Below, one piece after another: positions 48,862 through 60,123 of a DNA stretch of 64,000 nucleotides; the first letter of the stretch is position 1, and every line of letters begins with the position of its first letter. The stretch is taken from positions 3,218,461 through 3,282,460 of the forward strand of contig CM069593.1 of the NCBI GenBank assembly GCA_035771175.1. Direction: 5' to 3'. The translations under genes were made by a program, and so were the position numbers. The notes beneath the pieces were generated by a model, which saw nothing but the letters and a program-made list of their open reading frames with translations, was not told the DNA's origin and searched no databases. Source of the DNA: Paratinospora sagittata (taxonomy: Eukaryota > Streptophyta > Magnoliopsida > Ranunculales > Menispermaceae).

Positions 48862-49080
48862 CTTCCGAATAATTAAGAAACTGTTGAAGTAACATGTGAT
48901 CAGAGAAGAACAAGCGAAGAGAAACACACTAACGCTTGCTAATCTGTAAATAAGAAATAGTCTCTGCTTAATATTACCGCAGTTTTCTTCTTCTTCACTA
49001 CCGTTTTCTCCTTCTGAGGAAATACCTGGCAAGTGATAAAAAGATCTCTGGCAGAATCATGTCTTTGCGTCTAGACTCCA
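48862..49080 (-). other. Putative first 5' UTR exon of the twin-CX9C/RMC1 transcript
   Basis: A donor at 48861 (GGAAG|GTAATTC) can pair with an acceptor at 48009 (TTTTCCAG|TTATCTG) that lies 10 nt before the small-ORF ATG. Another possible donor is at 49027 (CCAG|GTATTTC). The true start of transcription is not visible; the upstream limit is a guess. Confidence 0.45.
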
Positions 49081-50171
49081 GATCTGATCCGCCACGTAAC
49101 GGTCGTATTACGAACACAATAGAGGAAATATCTTCTACTCCCAACGTTCATGCTGTAACGTACTTTTTTTTTTAATTTAGATATTTTGTTGCATTTTAAT
49201 TTTTAACGGTAACTAAAATGCACTAATTATTTTATTTTATTTTATTTTTTTGGTCTTAAAGTAACTAAAATACAGTTCAATTTTCTAAATTAATACAACT
49301 TTTTTGTTTTTTTTTGCCTAAAAGTAATCTATGTTCCATTTTAAAATTGATAAATCCACCGATTCTGTAAACGTTTTCGGTTTCTCCTATAATGTCTCTG
49401 TCTTTCGAACGAAATTAATTCGCGTTCGACCACTGCAGAAGCATTGAACGATTCTCTCTAAATAAACGTGATTAAAGTGAATACAAATTTCAATTATAAT
49501 ATCTCTAAGTAGATAAGATTTCATCAACCTTTCTTTTAATCTCGCATATAATTCACATTTTTTTTTCATGTTTTTTGAATGCAAATATTTCTACTAACAA
49601 AATAATGAATCAATAAATCCATGATTGAGTTGAAATTATTGAGAGATGGATACAAAGTTTTCTAATTTAATCAATTTGAAACGATTTAATAATAAAAGTC
49701 CAAACAATTTCTTAATTTCTTAATTTCCTTTTTTTTTAATTGATAAGGTGGTTGGTTTAATAAAGAAGGAAACACCCCCTTTAAGCTCGGCAATTTCAAT
49801 GCTCAATTTCATGAAAATCGATATTGGCACCAATTAACACATGAAAAATTAGGTGATTTTTCAGTCTTCCGTTCAAACCAACCAACTACATCGTGGAAAT
49901 TTGTATATTGACTTCAACATAAGAGAAACTGAGACCTCTTAATATATAAATTAGGCACTAGAAATCTTGGTTTCTCACGTTCAAGAATAGTTGATATATT
50001 TTGAAAAATATATGTACTAACACACTAAGTTTATTTAATGCATCATTTTTTATTTTTAATTTATTTGTTATTTTATTTTATTTTGAGTAATGTTAAATAT
50101 ACGCTGAGTATTTTTCGATACTGACATTTAGCCTTTTTTTAGATATTAGGATATTACGCAATACAGACGTT

Positions 50172-50440
50172 GTCACACCCAGCGAATGTAATAGGTACCT
50201 CATCGAGCGTTTTCAGTCATTATGATTCCGTAATATTGTCTTATTCCGGTGTACAACCCGTCACACAAGGACGTCTCGTACCCCCGTGATCATTTGTCCA
50301 CACTATTCATCATGAATAGTATCCTACATAAGGTTTTTTTTGTCACATCCCGCGAATTAAAATAGTCACTGAGCCAATTGATTCAGTGGCTACTCGAATC
50401 CGCGGGGTGTGACAAACGCATTCCTAAAATATTTAAGGAT
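50172..50440. mobile_element. LTR/foldback fragment with palindromic end
   Basis: TGTCACACCCAGCGAATG at about 50174 is echoed by TGTCACATCCCGCGAATT at 50341-50358. The latter forms an inverted repeat with GAATCCGCGGGGTGTGACA (50397-50415). The centre AGTCACTGAGCCAATTGAT / TCAGTGGCT is itself palindromic, so 50341-50415 can fold into one hairpin. Class unknown. Confidence 0.5.
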
Positions 50441-50704
50441 GTTAAGTGTCGGAGTAAAAAAATAGCGTTGTCACCCAACATATACAAAACATTTTTCTTT
50501 CTAAAAAAAAAAAAAATTCCTTACCAACCATCACCTTTTTATCATTTAAAACAAAATTTGTAAGTAAAGAAACTGAGATGTTTTCAAAGTAATAATTAAG
50601 CTTGTCAAGGGAATTTCGATTAAAATGATTAGGCACAATGACAATTCAATTAAAAAACATTATTTTAACTAAACATCTTCAAATCTAACACATGATAGTC
50701 ATCT

Positions 50705-50830
50705 AAAAAAGACATGCGTCATGCTTAATGGTTAAGGTTTTTTCATTTGTGGTGCAAGGCCACACGTTTGAATCCATAAGTGGTCTCTTCAATGTGAAAG
50801 TACAATCATATACCAAAAATGTCATTTGTG
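50705..50830 (+). repeat. SINE-like, tRNA-derived sequence
   Basis: GCTTAATGGTTAAGG (A-box-like) and CACACGTTTGAATCCATAAG (B-box-like). Decayed; not a functional tRNA. Confidence 0.35.
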
Positions 50831-51781
50831 ATCAACTAGTAAGATCAAACCATATTATCATTTTTATATAAACAAATTTTCTTTTATTTTTAAAGTATAC
50901 AGCATTACATAAATATCAAGATACAAGCACACATATATAGAAGGTACTAATTTTTGTGATGAAAAATACAAAGATGATTGAAAATCTCCATACCAATTAT
51001 TAGAAATTTAATATATAAGTTATCTGCTTCAAATTTATAGCTCTACCCACAAATATGTCATTTTGATGAACTAAAAATTATATCTGATATGACAATAACT
51101 GGTAACAATTGGTATTGATTTATTATTATTATTATTATTATTATTTACGTTCAAAAAAAGTGGATATGCAAAAGGATTGATATCATATTTAAAAACAAGC
51201 ATGTAAGATGCCTAGTTCACAATCAAACTCTAATTTTTTATTTTTTTAAAAAAATAATATTAATTATTAATTAAAAAAAATAATATTAATTATTAATTAT
51301 ATAATCAGCTTCATTACCATTTATCACCGTATTACATTCTCAAAAAAACATTAGCCATTAATCTCTCTCTCACCTTTTAAAGTCTGATACAATAAAAGTT
51401 AAACCTTTAAATAGTAAATGATTTTTTTTTTAAAACTATTATATAGCACATGCTGACGCCACTGCTGAGAGAGAGAGAGAGAAATAAAAAAAGCTTAGGC
51501 ACGATGATATGCCCGTAATATTAGCTTAGCAACAAGGCCCACTTAAAAGTTAAAGGTAATTAGCCGACACCCATTTCATAAAACTTCAAAAATAATATAA
51601 AAAAGCTATTAATAATCCGTTAGAATTCTGAAACCTTAGAGATGCAAAAAACACCACACATAATTTAATACCCCTAAACTTCACTGTCTCCTCAACCTTT
51701 GTCTCAAAAAAAAAAAAGAAAGTGGCCCACCCCAAAAACAAACAAAAAACAAAAGTGAATATCATATCATATGATATCATA

Positions 51782-52378
51782 TCAATAATGCATGACATAA
51801 ACATTATATTCAACAACAGCATCACCGGTCTTGAGATCCACCGTATGAGTCCTGGCTTCAGCGTACCCTCTCGCAAACCTAAACAACCCACTACCACCAA
51901 TTACTGGCATCTCCCTCACCTTCGAAAACACCTTGTTCCTTCCCAATATACTTATCGTACTTCCATTATACTTCCCTTCAAAAAACACAAAATTCATAGC
52001 CATTAACAACCCCAACTCCTCCTGCGACGCCAGCGCATAGAACCCCTGTGCTCGGCCCACCAGCTTCGAGCTCAGCTTCGGGCCCACCGTCAGCGCGTCG
52101 TCGATCATGATCATCGTTCCGAATCCTGATGACCGTAATGATGATGATTGGTTGTTGGGTACCGCTGCTGCTGAGGTGACTGGGATTGCTGTTGGGTTTG
52201 TGCCGCTGACCACGTCGTGCCAGAAGAGCCGGAAATGGGTGAGTTTTTCTTTCTTCAGGCCGAGTTTTGATGGGTTCAGTTGCCGGGAAAAGGTGGGGTT
52301 TTCGCCGGCGGCGAGGGTGATCAGGGAGAGTAAGAGGCAGAGGAGAATTGCTGTTGTGGGGAAGTTTCCGGCGGCCAT
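51782..52378 (-). CDS. DIR: Dirigent protein
   Basis: Single-exon gene, 198 residues, full length for the family. Secreted all-beta protein that steers the stereochemistry of phenoxy-radical coupling or related reactions in lignan/lignin/phytoalexin formation; its own substrate cannot be told from sequence. Residues 1-25 are a signal peptide with a Leu-rich core and AAG end. The mature part shows [62 protein letters not shown] (with an N-x-S glycosylation site) and [20 protein letters not shown], ending [14 protein letters not shown] at 52378; a TATA-like run (52456-52466) lies about 80 bp upstream. Related to the gene at 56598 and the pseudogene at 60124, all on the same strand, so it is part of a tandem cluster. 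Confidence 0.96.
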   Translation of the reverse strand: MAAGNFPTTAILLCLLLSLITLAAGENPTFSRQLNPSKLGLKKEKLTHFRLFWHDVVSGTNPTAIPVTSAAAVPNNQSSSLRSSGFGTMIMIDDALTVGPKLSSKLVGRAQGFYALASQEELGLLMAMNFVFFEGKYNGSTISILGRNKVFSKVREMPVIGGSGLFRFARGYAEARTHTVDLKTGDAVVEYNVYVMHY

Positions 52379-52451
52379 TGGAGCTAGCTAGAATGGTGTT
52401 AATTTGTACCGTGAATTGATGGGTTTTTGGTGTGTTTAAGATCAGTTTATG

Positions 52452-52467
52452 TGCGTATATATATAAG
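52452..52467 (-). promoter_or_regulatory. TATA box of the first dirigent gene
   Basis: Minus-strand CCTTATATATATACGC, about 80 bp upstream of the ATG, a spacing that fits a TATA box with a short 5' UTR. Confidence 0.6.
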
Positions 52468-53259
52468 GCAAGGGGAAATGAAAGGGAAAGGGCACTGGGG
52501 TCGTTGAAAAAACTAAAGGCGTAAGGAACACGCGTGGCGTGAGGAGAAGGTTAAATTAAAAGAAGGAATTAGAATTAATTTAGAAAAACATTAGTGGGGC
52601 TAAGGGGAGGCGGGTTGAAAATGTTCATTTAATTTTGGGTCCACGTTAAAATCAAAGTAAAAGTAATAAAAAAATTAAAAGAGGAAAAAAACCTACTTTT
52701 TACTTTTAATATTTTTTTAAAAATTATTATAAAAAAAATAAAAAGTAAATATTGGTTAATGTGCATTCGAACCGAACCTCTTCACCAAAAATTGAGAAGA
52801 CTCTGCGTATGACTTGTAAAATTGAAAAGAAACTGGGAAGATTCATTTGGTATATATAACTTAAAAAAAAAACATGTTTTTAATAATAAAAAAATGTTTC
52901 AAAAACATATTTTTAAATTAAAGTGACAGTTTTATTCTTTTTATCACTAGTCTGAAAAAAAAATTAGAAAATACATTTCACAAATAAACAGAAGCTGCAA
53001 AAAAAAAAAGTTATTCTTAACCTTCCTAATAAAATAAAATAAAATAAAAACATTTTTAGCACATTTTTAAAGAGCTCTAGTTATAAACAGACATACAATT
53101 TTTTTTTTTACTTTAAAAAATAAATAAAAAACATGAAAATCGTTTTGCCAAACAAAATCTATAAATCTACTATAATTGCTCCGACAAATTGAGTTTTATA
53201 TTGATTATAAATTACCCCCTGCTGCTTTAGTCTCTTACAACTTTGAGGCAGTGGTATCC

Positions 53260-53873
53260 TGTAACATCTCGTACTTTTAATCAATATATTTGGTTGACTT
53301 ATACGTACACTGAAGAGTATAATATACATATAAATATATTTAAAGTCATGTGTACATGTGTCAAATGAACTTTAACATGTTAAAAGTGAGTTTGGAATGT
53401 GATTTTAAATAGAAATCGATTTTACGACACGTGTATGTCTCATGTGACTTGAGTGTATAGAAGAAGAGGAGAAGGAATGAAGTAAGAAAAAAATAAAATA
53501 AAATATATTACTGTTCATTTGCGGGTACTGTATATGTATATTTATCACACAATATATATATTTATTATTATCTAGATGAGATGTGTGGACATATATATAG
53601 CTTAATATATTGGATGATGAAATGAAAATTTAATGTGTGAATGAATGAAATAATTATAGATATCTATATTGGATTTGATTTGTGATATCTCAAGAAAAAC
53701 AAAAGTGAAACGTCCATTTGATGGGGAGGTGTAGTCAAAAATTTGAAAATTGTGGGAATTATTGTGAATGTTCGTTGAAGCTGACAGTGTATTGTATACT
53801 ATATATGAGTATGTATAGTGTATAATATATTGTGCCGGTTATGACGTCAGTCTACGTCAGGGGCGTCGTGACA
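53260..53873 (+). mobile_element. Solo LTR
   Basis: 614 bp starting TGTAACATCTCGTAC and ending GGGCGTCGTGACA, flanked by TATCC (53255-53259) and TATCT (53874-53878), a 5-bp duplication with one mismatch. No internal retroelement sequence adjoins. Typical of a solo LTR left by LTR-LTR recombination. Confidence 0.65.
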
Positions 53874-54349
53874 TATCTATTCATTTAAATCCGACTAATT
53901 CACTTGGACTTACACACATTCATTACGCATCAGTTCGAATAAAGCAGAGCGTTAAACTTTCTAAATCAAGATTCAAATTATAGACCGCTGCCTCAGTTAG
54001 TGTCTTCCGCCCTTCCTCCTGACCATCAAGCCAATACCCTTATGGGATACCGTCTCTTATAACTTAATCAATTATTATAAATCACCTAGAATCATCCAAC
54101 GTGATGCACATAGATGGTCAGGATCTATGTTAAAGGTGGTTGAACGGTAGATGTTTCAAGATCAAAACTCCTATCCACGTTAGTCACCTCCACTTAAGGA
54201 AAGCCGCCTAATACTCTTGCAGTGCTCGAACGCGTATTAGTCTCGCCTCAAACCATAAAAGAAAATCATATAGAATCATGCTAGAGTTAATTAATTTAGA
54301 CCTATAGTTTGATAAGTATATAGCTTGTATGGCACAATATTAAAAATGG

Positions 54350-54645
54350 AGGATGTGTTATGGGTGGGGCGGTGGTGGAATTAGGAAGGCAGGCATACTT
54401 TTTCTTTGAAAAGCACTGTTAAGACATAATGGTTCTCCACATTAATTTCCACGCCAAAAACTGGAACAAAATTAAAACCACTAAATATTAAAATAATATT
54501 AACCAATTACAATAAAGAAACATAATCTCTAGAAATTAATAAAATCTCCAGAATGGTTCTCCACTAACATATCTTCTAGAAATTAATAAAATCTCTCTTG
54601 ATCGATTTGCCATGCTTTGATTTGATTTGAATTATTATTATTATA
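54350..54645. repeat. Duplicated intergenic segment, copy 1
   Basis: Matches 55370-55620: GGTGGTG, GGAAGGCAGGCA, CTTTTTCTTTGAAAAGCACTG, TGGTTCTCCACATT, TATCTTCTAGAAAT, CCATGCTTTGATTT. Interrupted after 54645 by a foldback MITE missing from copy 2. Confidence 0.75.
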
Positions 54646-54900
54646 TTAAAATTATATTAAAATATTTAATCTTCTATTTTTAGAATATATATATTCTGAT
54701 TTGATAAATAGTATAATTATCATATTATAGTCATATTTATAGCTTATACGGAGACAGCGCCGGCGGCAATTATACCATTTACCAAAAAAAAATGGTAAAT
54801 TAATAAATATGGCTATAATATGACAATTACACCATTTACCAAATCAGAATATACATATTCTAAAAATAGAAGATTAGATATTCTAGTATAATCTTAATAT
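54645..54900. mobile_element. Foldback MITE
   Basis: Arms of about 95 bp or more: TCTTCTATTTTTAGAATATA ... ATATTATAGTCATATTTAT on the left, repeated in reverse complement on the right (54806-54890). The centre holds a short GC-rich stretch (GACAGCGCCGGCGGC). Absent from the paralogous segment at 55370-55690, which serves as an empty site. Confidence 0.8.
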
Positions 54901-54977
54901 ATTATTTTTATTCTAAAGGTCATAATCGAATTTTAATTCTTAATTAGGATTGAGATTTTATGTGTATTTTTATTATT

Positions 54978-55190
54978 TTGTGCAATTCTTTTTTATATAA
55001 GTAATGTGATTTGATTAATGGGTCTCATATCTCACTTACAATCATGTGTCACATTATTGAGATATACATGTATATATATAATTTTTTGCATTTCTTTTTT
55101 ATATAAATAATGGGATTTAATGGGTCTCCTATCTCACTCATACTCACGTGCCACATTACCGAGATATACATATCTGTTCATAAATATATA
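54978..55190 (+). repeat. Two-copy tandem repeat, about 106 bp unit
   Basis: Both units carry TTCTTTTTTATATAA, TAATGGGTCTC, ATCTCACT, GTGxCACATTA and GAGATATACAT. Confidence 0.85.
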
Positions 55191-55369
55191 TATAATTAGC
55201 CCTATTTGACTGTAAAATAGGAATGTATCTTATATATATATATATATATTGAATTGCAGGTGGAAGTATTAATTAACCCTATTTGATAATTACATAGCTT
55301 CAATGGTATTATTATATTGACTTGCAGAAGGAGGAATTAATGCAGGTTTTAGACTGCTTTTTGACTTGT

Positions 55370-55690
55370 TATTTTTTTCCATGGGGAGGTGGTGAAAGGA
55401 AGGCAGGCAAGGCATAGTGATTAGTTGCCTAACTTTTCTTTGAAGAGCACTGTAAGTCATAGAGGTTCTCCACATTTCCAGGCCAAACACCACTTAATGC
55501 CAAAGTGCCTGTTTGGTAAGAAGGATTGTTTTATGTATGCCACATAAGTAGTGCAACATTAATATTGTATCTTCTAGAAATAAATCTCTCTCCATTTTCC
55601 ATGCTTTGATTTTTTATTTTTTAATTTTTTTCTAGATGTACAATCGTATTTTCTTAATTAGGATTGGAATTTTATTTAAATTATTATTAC
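55370..55690. repeat. Duplicated intergenic segment, copy 2
   Basis: Paralogue of 54350-54960 without the foldback MITE; it shares the block through CTTAATTAGGATT. Probably part of the same local duplication that multiplied the dirigent genes. Confidence 0.75.
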
Positions 55691-55754
55691 TAATCCACAA
55701 GCCCCTACATTGCACGTATATTAATAATAATAGAAAAAGTGGTTAAAGTTACTA

Positions 55755-55925
55755 AAAATAAATAAAAAAGGACTAAAAGTTATTAAAAAACAAATCTTTT
55801 AACATTTTATTATCAATTTACCCATAAATAAAAAGGGACTAAAAGTTACGAAAATGAAAAAAAAAATTCAAAATAAGTTTATATTTTTTAATTTTAGCAT
55901 TTTATTATCAATTTACCCATAAATG
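55755..55925 (+). repeat. Two-copy tandem repeat, about 90 bp unit
   Basis: Both units contain GGGACTAAAAGTTA (GGAC... in the first) and CATTTTATTATCAATTTACC followed by CATAAAT. Confidence 0.8.
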
Positions 55926-56597
55926 TATTTTTTTTATATAAATTTAGTTGACAGTTTTATATTAAAAAGTAGCAAATAATTTAAAAATTTATAAAAAAAA
56001 TAGCATAACTGAGTTAATTAAGGAGTTTTAGTATAGATTATTACTAGATTATTATCATGTGTCATCTTATTCACATATATATGTATATATGTATGGTTTA
56101 CTATGATTTAATATTTTAGTTACTTGGCGTCGGCTTCAATTATTACATTGTTTAATAAAGCCATCAGGTTTCTTTCACCTAGTTGAAAAAACATAATAGA
56201 AATATTATATATCTTTGTATTTTTCCACCTCTAATTTGACTTTCTTGTGGGTTTAACCATTCAAAAGCACATTTAAATTTATATGTGAGCCCAAAAAATC
56301 TTGTGGGTTTAACCATTATCACAAAAATCTTGTGATGCTGGAAAGTGACATTGACTATGACATTAATGTAAATTATTGAAATATGTTCGTACTGTGTTTA
56401 TGTTTCAGCTAATTAAATTAATATTATACATTATAATAACAAAAACTCAGGATACTCTAAAGATATGACACCGACAATAATGTTTATCAAATTATTATTT
56501 AAATGATTCAACATTAATTGTGAAATGCAAAAGTAATCACACAAAACCATAAGAAAAAAAAAAAAACACCAAATTAAAGACCACCAGAAATTATCAA

Positions 56598-57152
56598 TCA
56601 ATAATGGAAGACAAACACATTATACTCAACAACAGCATCTCCAGTCTTCAAATTAAACACATGAGATCTTGCTTGAGCATACCCTCGAGCAAACCGGAAA
56701 ACACCACTCCCTCCGATCACCGGCATCTCTCTCACCTTCAAAAACACGGCGTTCCTTCCCAAAACACTTATGGTGCTTCCATTGAACTTCCCCTCCAAGA
56801 ACACAAAGTTCACACACATTAACAAGGCTGTTTCAGTTTGAGATGCAAGTGAATACATCCCCTGAGCTCTTCCCAACAACTTGGACTTCATGTCCGGCCC
56901 TTCCGTTAACGGGTCGTCGATCATCGCCACCGCGCCGAACCCTACTTCAGATTTGTTGGTCGTCGCCGCCGCTGCAACTCGCACGGCTGTCGGATTCCGG
57001 CCGCTGACGATGTCATGGAAATAGAAATGGAGATGGGTCAGCTGCTCTTTGCCTAGGCCATGAGATCCAGAAGTGAATTTGATGTTGGAGAAGAAGAAGA
57101 TGAAGAAGAAGAAGAAGAAGAAGGTGAGGTAGTTGGAGAAAATTGTAGCCAT
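56598..57152 (-). CDS. DIR: Dirigent protein
   Basis: Single-exon gene, 184 residues, same family as 51782-52378. Key blocks: LTHLHFYFHDIVSGRNPTAV, AMIDDPLTEGPDMKSKLLGR, AQGMYSLAS, VNFVFLEGKFNGSTISVLGR and [20 protein letters not shown], ending VVEYNVFVFHY. Secreted role as for the first copy; substrate unknown. The signal peptide is odd: residues 11-21 are nearly all Phe, encoded by a TTC microsatellite at about 57084-57124, so its length may vary between individuals. ATG at 57152; no clear TATA box was found upstream. A shorter mature N-terminus and lack of the Ser-rich insert distinguish it from the first gene. Confidence 0.96.
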   Translation of the reverse strand: MATIFSNYLTFFFFFFFIFFFSNIKFTSGSHGLGKEQLTHLHFYFHDIVSGRNPTAVRVAAAATTNKSEVGFGAVAMIDDPLTEGPDMKSKLLGRAQGMYSLASQTETALLMCVNFVFLEGKFNGSTISVLGRNAVFLKVREMPVIGGSGVFRFARGYAQARSHVFNLKTGDAVVEYNVFVFHY

Positions 57153-57635
57153 GGTGATGAGAATTAATAAGCAAGAGATTACGAGCTTTAAAATTGTAGT
57201 ACGATCTTGTTTTTATTACATAAAGTACACTTGGAACAAATTCATTAAGTAATTAATTGTTGGGGGAGAGAATAGACAGGAGAAGAAGAAAATGATTGGG
57301 CTAACCACGTATGGGGTTTGTTGGAGCTGTAGAAGACTTTGAATATTCAACAAGTTAATTAAAGAGACGAGTAGTTTTTTTTTTAAAGGAAACCAATTTT
57401 ATCTAATAATTGCAGATGGTGAGAACCTTATTGTTATTTTCATTAGACATATTTTGAAGAGCTTTTGTAAAAGCGCTTTTAAGAAAAAATGATCTCACCC
57501 TCCTTCTAAAAAGCAGAAAATGTCTTTTTTATTTTTATTTTTTTCACATGAGGTTTAGTTAAACGTAAGTAGTGTCAAACACTTTTAAAAGTATTTTTGG
57601 ACCAAAAGCATTATGAAAAAGCTATGCTTAGAGTA

Positions 57636-58140
57636 GGGATAAGCAATCCGATTGACCAATCCGACCAGATCAAATCCAACCATTTCAGGTCTGGTCGAGT
57701 CGGGTTTGATTGATATGTCGGGTTGATCTAATTAATTTTTTTACAATCCGACCAAACCCGACTCGACCCAATCTCTTAAAATTTATATATATGAGTATAT
57801 GAGTTCATTCTCATTTCCATAAATTAAGTTTAAGAGTAGTTTGACTTCTACATATATGAGTTCTCCAAAAAAAAAGAAATCTCATATTTTAAAGCTTAAA
57901 TAGTAGTTTAATAAGTTGGATACATAATAATTAAACATATTTTATTACTAATATAAGCTTAAATGGTAGTTATTAAGCTTTAAAAAAAAATTAGACTATT
58001 TAATTGGGGGCCAACCTAACCCAACCGACCCGACTCGGGTGGCATTGGGTCCAATCCGCTACCACCTAACCCCATCGGGTCGAATGGGTTAGGGAGCAAC
58101 AATCCTACCCGACCCGACCTGACCCGATTTCACCCATAAC
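57636..58140. mobile_element. hAT-like non-autonomous element with CCCGAC motifs
   Basis: Begins TAGGGATAAGCAATCCGA and ends CCGATTTCACCCATA, giving weak inverted termini, with many GGGTCGG/CCGACCC motifs near both ends (57655-57780, 58020-58125) around an AT-rich centre. Subterminal motif arrays of this kind are usual in hAT elements. Target duplication not seen. Confidence 0.45.
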
Positions 58141-58590
58141 TTAAAGTGTTTGTTAGCTTTTGAACTTAATAAATTGGGATAAGCCACCAGCTCAGCTCGC
58201 ACCCATAGGGCAGGGTCGACTCTTCTTGAGTGGAAGGAGAAAAAATAGCACATGTTATAGGCATTTGTCTTTGTTGTCCAAAGCCTAACTTGATTTTTTT
58301 ATGTACCCTTTCTATATATAGTGGGGCTTTGATTGTTGCGCTCTTTTGGGTTTGTCGCAGATCCTTAGGTACAAAAAAAAAAAAACCCTTAATAAATTAT
58401 TTTTGTCCAATTTTTCCAGTCTTAATTCTTTTTGCACTTTTGGTCCTCTTTTATATGTCTATGCATCTCGGTGCATCAATAAGATGAGAAAACTATCAAT
58501 CTTATAAAAGGGAAAATTATCTAAGTACCAGGTGACATAACATACGTGAATCACATAGACTATATAACTAAAATTGAGGACTCAAAAAGT

Positions 58591-58689
58591 GTACTCAAAC
58601 ACCAAAGACAACGTGTATTAAGAAACTATACATATATAGACCAAAGATAATTGTACTCAAATACCAAAGACAACGTGTATTAAGAAACT
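58591..58689 (+). repeat. Two-copy tandem repeat, 62 bp period
   Basis: GTACTCAAACACCAAAGACA and GTACTCAAATACCAAAGACA, each followed by ACGTGTATTAAGAAACT. Confidence 0.85.
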
Positions 58690-59261
58690 TTACATTGATC
58701 TAAGAGAATTAGATGGTGGAATACAACTCCCGGGTAATATTAGAAATATGTGTGTGTGTACAAATGATGGTTACCATGCCTAAACCATTTTATTTATTTT
58801 TATTGAGATTTGATCTTATATAGAGAGTAGAGGGCTATGGAGACCTATTAGACAAACAGAGTAAATTTAAAATATATAGTTGTATATGATGTAAGCTTTT
58901 AGAAAAGCATAACCGCGTCGACTCTCTTACATTCATGAAGAAATTCGAGCATTCCAACTCATAGCAGGGGTGTGGCCACCACCCACAACTAATAAACTAA
59001 CCTCGAGGAAAAGACAAATTCAAAAATTCAAGTTGCTTACATCTAAATTAATTAGTACCAATAGTTCAATGACAAGATGTGATAATGTTCATCTATTTTT
59101 GTATTGTTTATACATTAAAAACAAATCTTGCGATGATATTAAATAATTAATGAGCCTCCTTTCATATTCTAAAAGTATTAAAGAAATTAAATCACGAACA
59201 CTGAACTAAAGAAAATATAGTTCTTTTTTTATACAGAAAGAATAACAATAAAATTGACTAA

Positions 59262-59375
59262 AGAGGCATTTGCCAATTGATTGGGTAGAAGGGTAAGTAA
59301 CTCAGAAGTTATGAGTTCGAGCTTTATTCATTTGTATTTCCTCCAAGGTATAATCCCCAACAGAAAAAAAATTAT
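59262..59375 (+). repeat. SINE-like, tRNA-derived sequence
   Basis: GCCAATTGATTGGGTAGAAG (A-box-like region), TTATGAGTTCGAGCTTTATT (B-box-like) and a short A tail at about 59362-59369. Confidence 0.4.
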
Positions 59376-60123
59376 TGATATTTAAAGAAGTGCCCTTTTA
59401 CAGGATTTGCACCTTCTGAAATTAGTTAGGTACGGGTAAGCTGACTTAGATAATACCCAGGTTTCTAAACAAAAAAATAAAAAATAATAAAAAAAATAAA
59501 AGTGACTATAATACAAACTATATATTTTAACAAGGTCATACATAAAAATGTTTGTTCATCCCCAAATGTTGGTGAACTTGAAATCAAAGCCCAGTAACAT
59601 ATTACAAAGTTGCTTAATTAATTAAAGAGATTGGGATAATATAGGTGAGATTGACTTGAATCACGTGTTAATTAAGTAAATGGTTCAAGACAATCTAACA
59701 ACTCTTAAGAACAATATAAAAACTGTGTGTTTCCTATGAATGTTACCCATGCATTATTTAAGTAGAAATAATAGCCGCCACATGCATATCTTGATACATA
59801 TTTATCGATTATTATTAACTCAAAGTTACAATAACAATATAAATTAATATATAGATAAAAATACACTTCGCATGAGGCCTTGAAAGCATAAAATAAGATC
59901 AAACCAGATGAAATTAACTCCAAGCAAGCCAGCTATATATATATATAGGGGAATGCCAATCTTTAACCGATAAAATATTGTAACTACATCGTAACTATAC
60001 ATATTTATGTTTATTAGATCATTTATTATATACCTTGAGATGTGTATATCATACATATTCAATGGACATGAACATGTAGTTACATTATTTTACAGTTAAA
60101 GTATCATTTTTCATACCCATCAA

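Larger units (their letters stand above)
49081..51585. other. Intergenic region upstream of the twin-CX9C/RMC1 transcript
   Basis: No gene seen. Holds the promoter side of the transcript (undefined), the palindromic LTR-like fragment at 50172-50440, a SINE-like piece, an ATT microsatellite at 51120-51143 and AT-rich palindromic stretches at 51240-51300. Confidence 0.65.

Noticed and set aside
48811..49032. 73-codon minus-strand open frame in the presumed leader
   Set aside because: It begins at TTG, not ATG, crosses likely splice donors, and resembles no protein I know.
51120..51300. Possible CRISPR or origin-like repeats
   Set aside because: Simple ATT and AT-rich palindromic DNA of a plant genome; no spacer-repeat structure.
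52107..52391. Plus-strand open frames across the dirigent genes (also 51722-52006 and 56604-56822)
   Set aside because: Antisense shadows of conserved dirigent coding sequence.
52845..53160. Possible further MITE
   Set aside because: Ends TTTGGTATATATAACTT and TTTTGCCAAACAAAATC suggest inverted termini, but A-runs make the pairing unconvincing.
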